Source: Euryarchaeota archaeon UBA181
GTDB lineage: Archaea; Thermoplasmatota; Poseidoniia; Poseidoniales; Thalassarchaeaceae
NCBI GenBank assembly: GCA_002496725.1
Contig: DALI01000020.1
Span: 32,521 to 56,765 of the forward strand
DNA length: 24,245 nucleotides
Direction of reading: 5' to 3'
The notes beneath the pieces are model-generated. The model was not told the origin of the DNA and ran no database searches. It saw only the letters and a program-made list of their open reading frames with translations. This document shows, piece after piece, positions 24,183 through 24,245 of the stretch; positions within the stretch are counted from its first letter, which is position 1; each line of letters opens with the position of its first letter. The position numbers and the translations under genes were made by a program.

Positions 24183-24245
24183 TGCTCCCGATTCTTTCAA
24201 AGGGTAACTCTCACGCGCTAGTATGGGCTAGGGGGGGTGTTGACG

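Noticed and set aside
24183..24245. Start of another gene at the right edge (GGGGGGTG followed by TTG)
   Set aside because: Too few bases remain to judge a frame; the rest of this stretch shows nothing clear.
1..24245. CRISPR arrays, insertion sequences, prophage or defence islands
   Set aside because: No regularly spaced repeats, transposase, integrase or phage-like genes were seen; gene content is housekeeping and surface functions.

Overview
This window looks like part of a chromosome of a marine planktonic euryarchaeon, most likely Marine Group II (Poseidoniales) or a close Thermoplasmatota relative. Archaeal markers are FttA/aCPSF1 (KH + beta-CASP RNase), a tandem-fused tRNA splicing endonuclease, an archaeal zinc-ribbon protein, a geranylgeranyl-reductase-type flavoprotein and TATA-like promoters. 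They sit among bacterial-type genes (TopA without zinc fingers, a split PntA/PntB transhydrogenase, cytosolic-type malate dehydrogenase, class 2 PyrD), a mixture expected in that group. The lineage is inferred from gene content only. The sequence is moderately AT-rich and very compact: no gene-free stretch exceeds about 230 bases, and several genes abut with zero spacer bases. I saw no insertion sequence, CRISPR array, prophage or rRNA.

Layout. (1) 1-2535: the 3' part of fttA, a small membrane protein on the minus strand meeting it stop-to-stop, a zinc-ribbon protein, and tRNA-Pro(TGG). (2) 2537-4288, minus strand: malate dehydrogenase followed by a Nudix hydrolase. (3) 4515-7439, plus: three-gene proton-translocating transhydrogenase. 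(4) 7514-11301, plus: a secreted, membrane-anchored protein with a CSCH motif, a divergent TatC, and an M6-like metalloprotease. (5) 11298-12281, minus: tRNA splicing endonuclease, divergent from a PfkB-family kinase with altered signature motifs (12356-13402). (6) 13449-17503, plus: a PKD-like surface protein, aminopeptidase P, and an MqnC-type radical SAM enzyme. (7) 22076 down to 17504, minus: topA, an FAD-dependent reductase and an unknown two-helix membrane protein, packed as an operon. (8) 22193-24182: a small unknown protein on the minus strand, then class 2 dihydroorotate dehydrogenase and a CcmE-like heme chaperone on the plus strand.

How it fits together. Several genes point to a quinone- and cytochrome-linked energy metabolism. 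Malate dehydrogenase makes NADH and the transhydrogenase converts NADH/NADP+ to NADPH. MqnC belongs to futalosine menaquinone synthesis, PyrD class 2 reduces quinone, the isoprenoid-type reductase could saturate lipid or quinone side chains, and CcmE serves c-type cytochrome maturation. A second theme is the cell surface: TatC, an M6 protease, a PKD protein and the CSCH ectodomain protein, consistent with a protein-degrading heterotroph. The most interesting points are the CxxxY form of CcmE, the CSCH-TatC-M6 cluster, a 25-base alternating purine-pyrimidine tract upstream of topA, the repeat-based tail of TopA, and the PfkB protein with eroded motifs.
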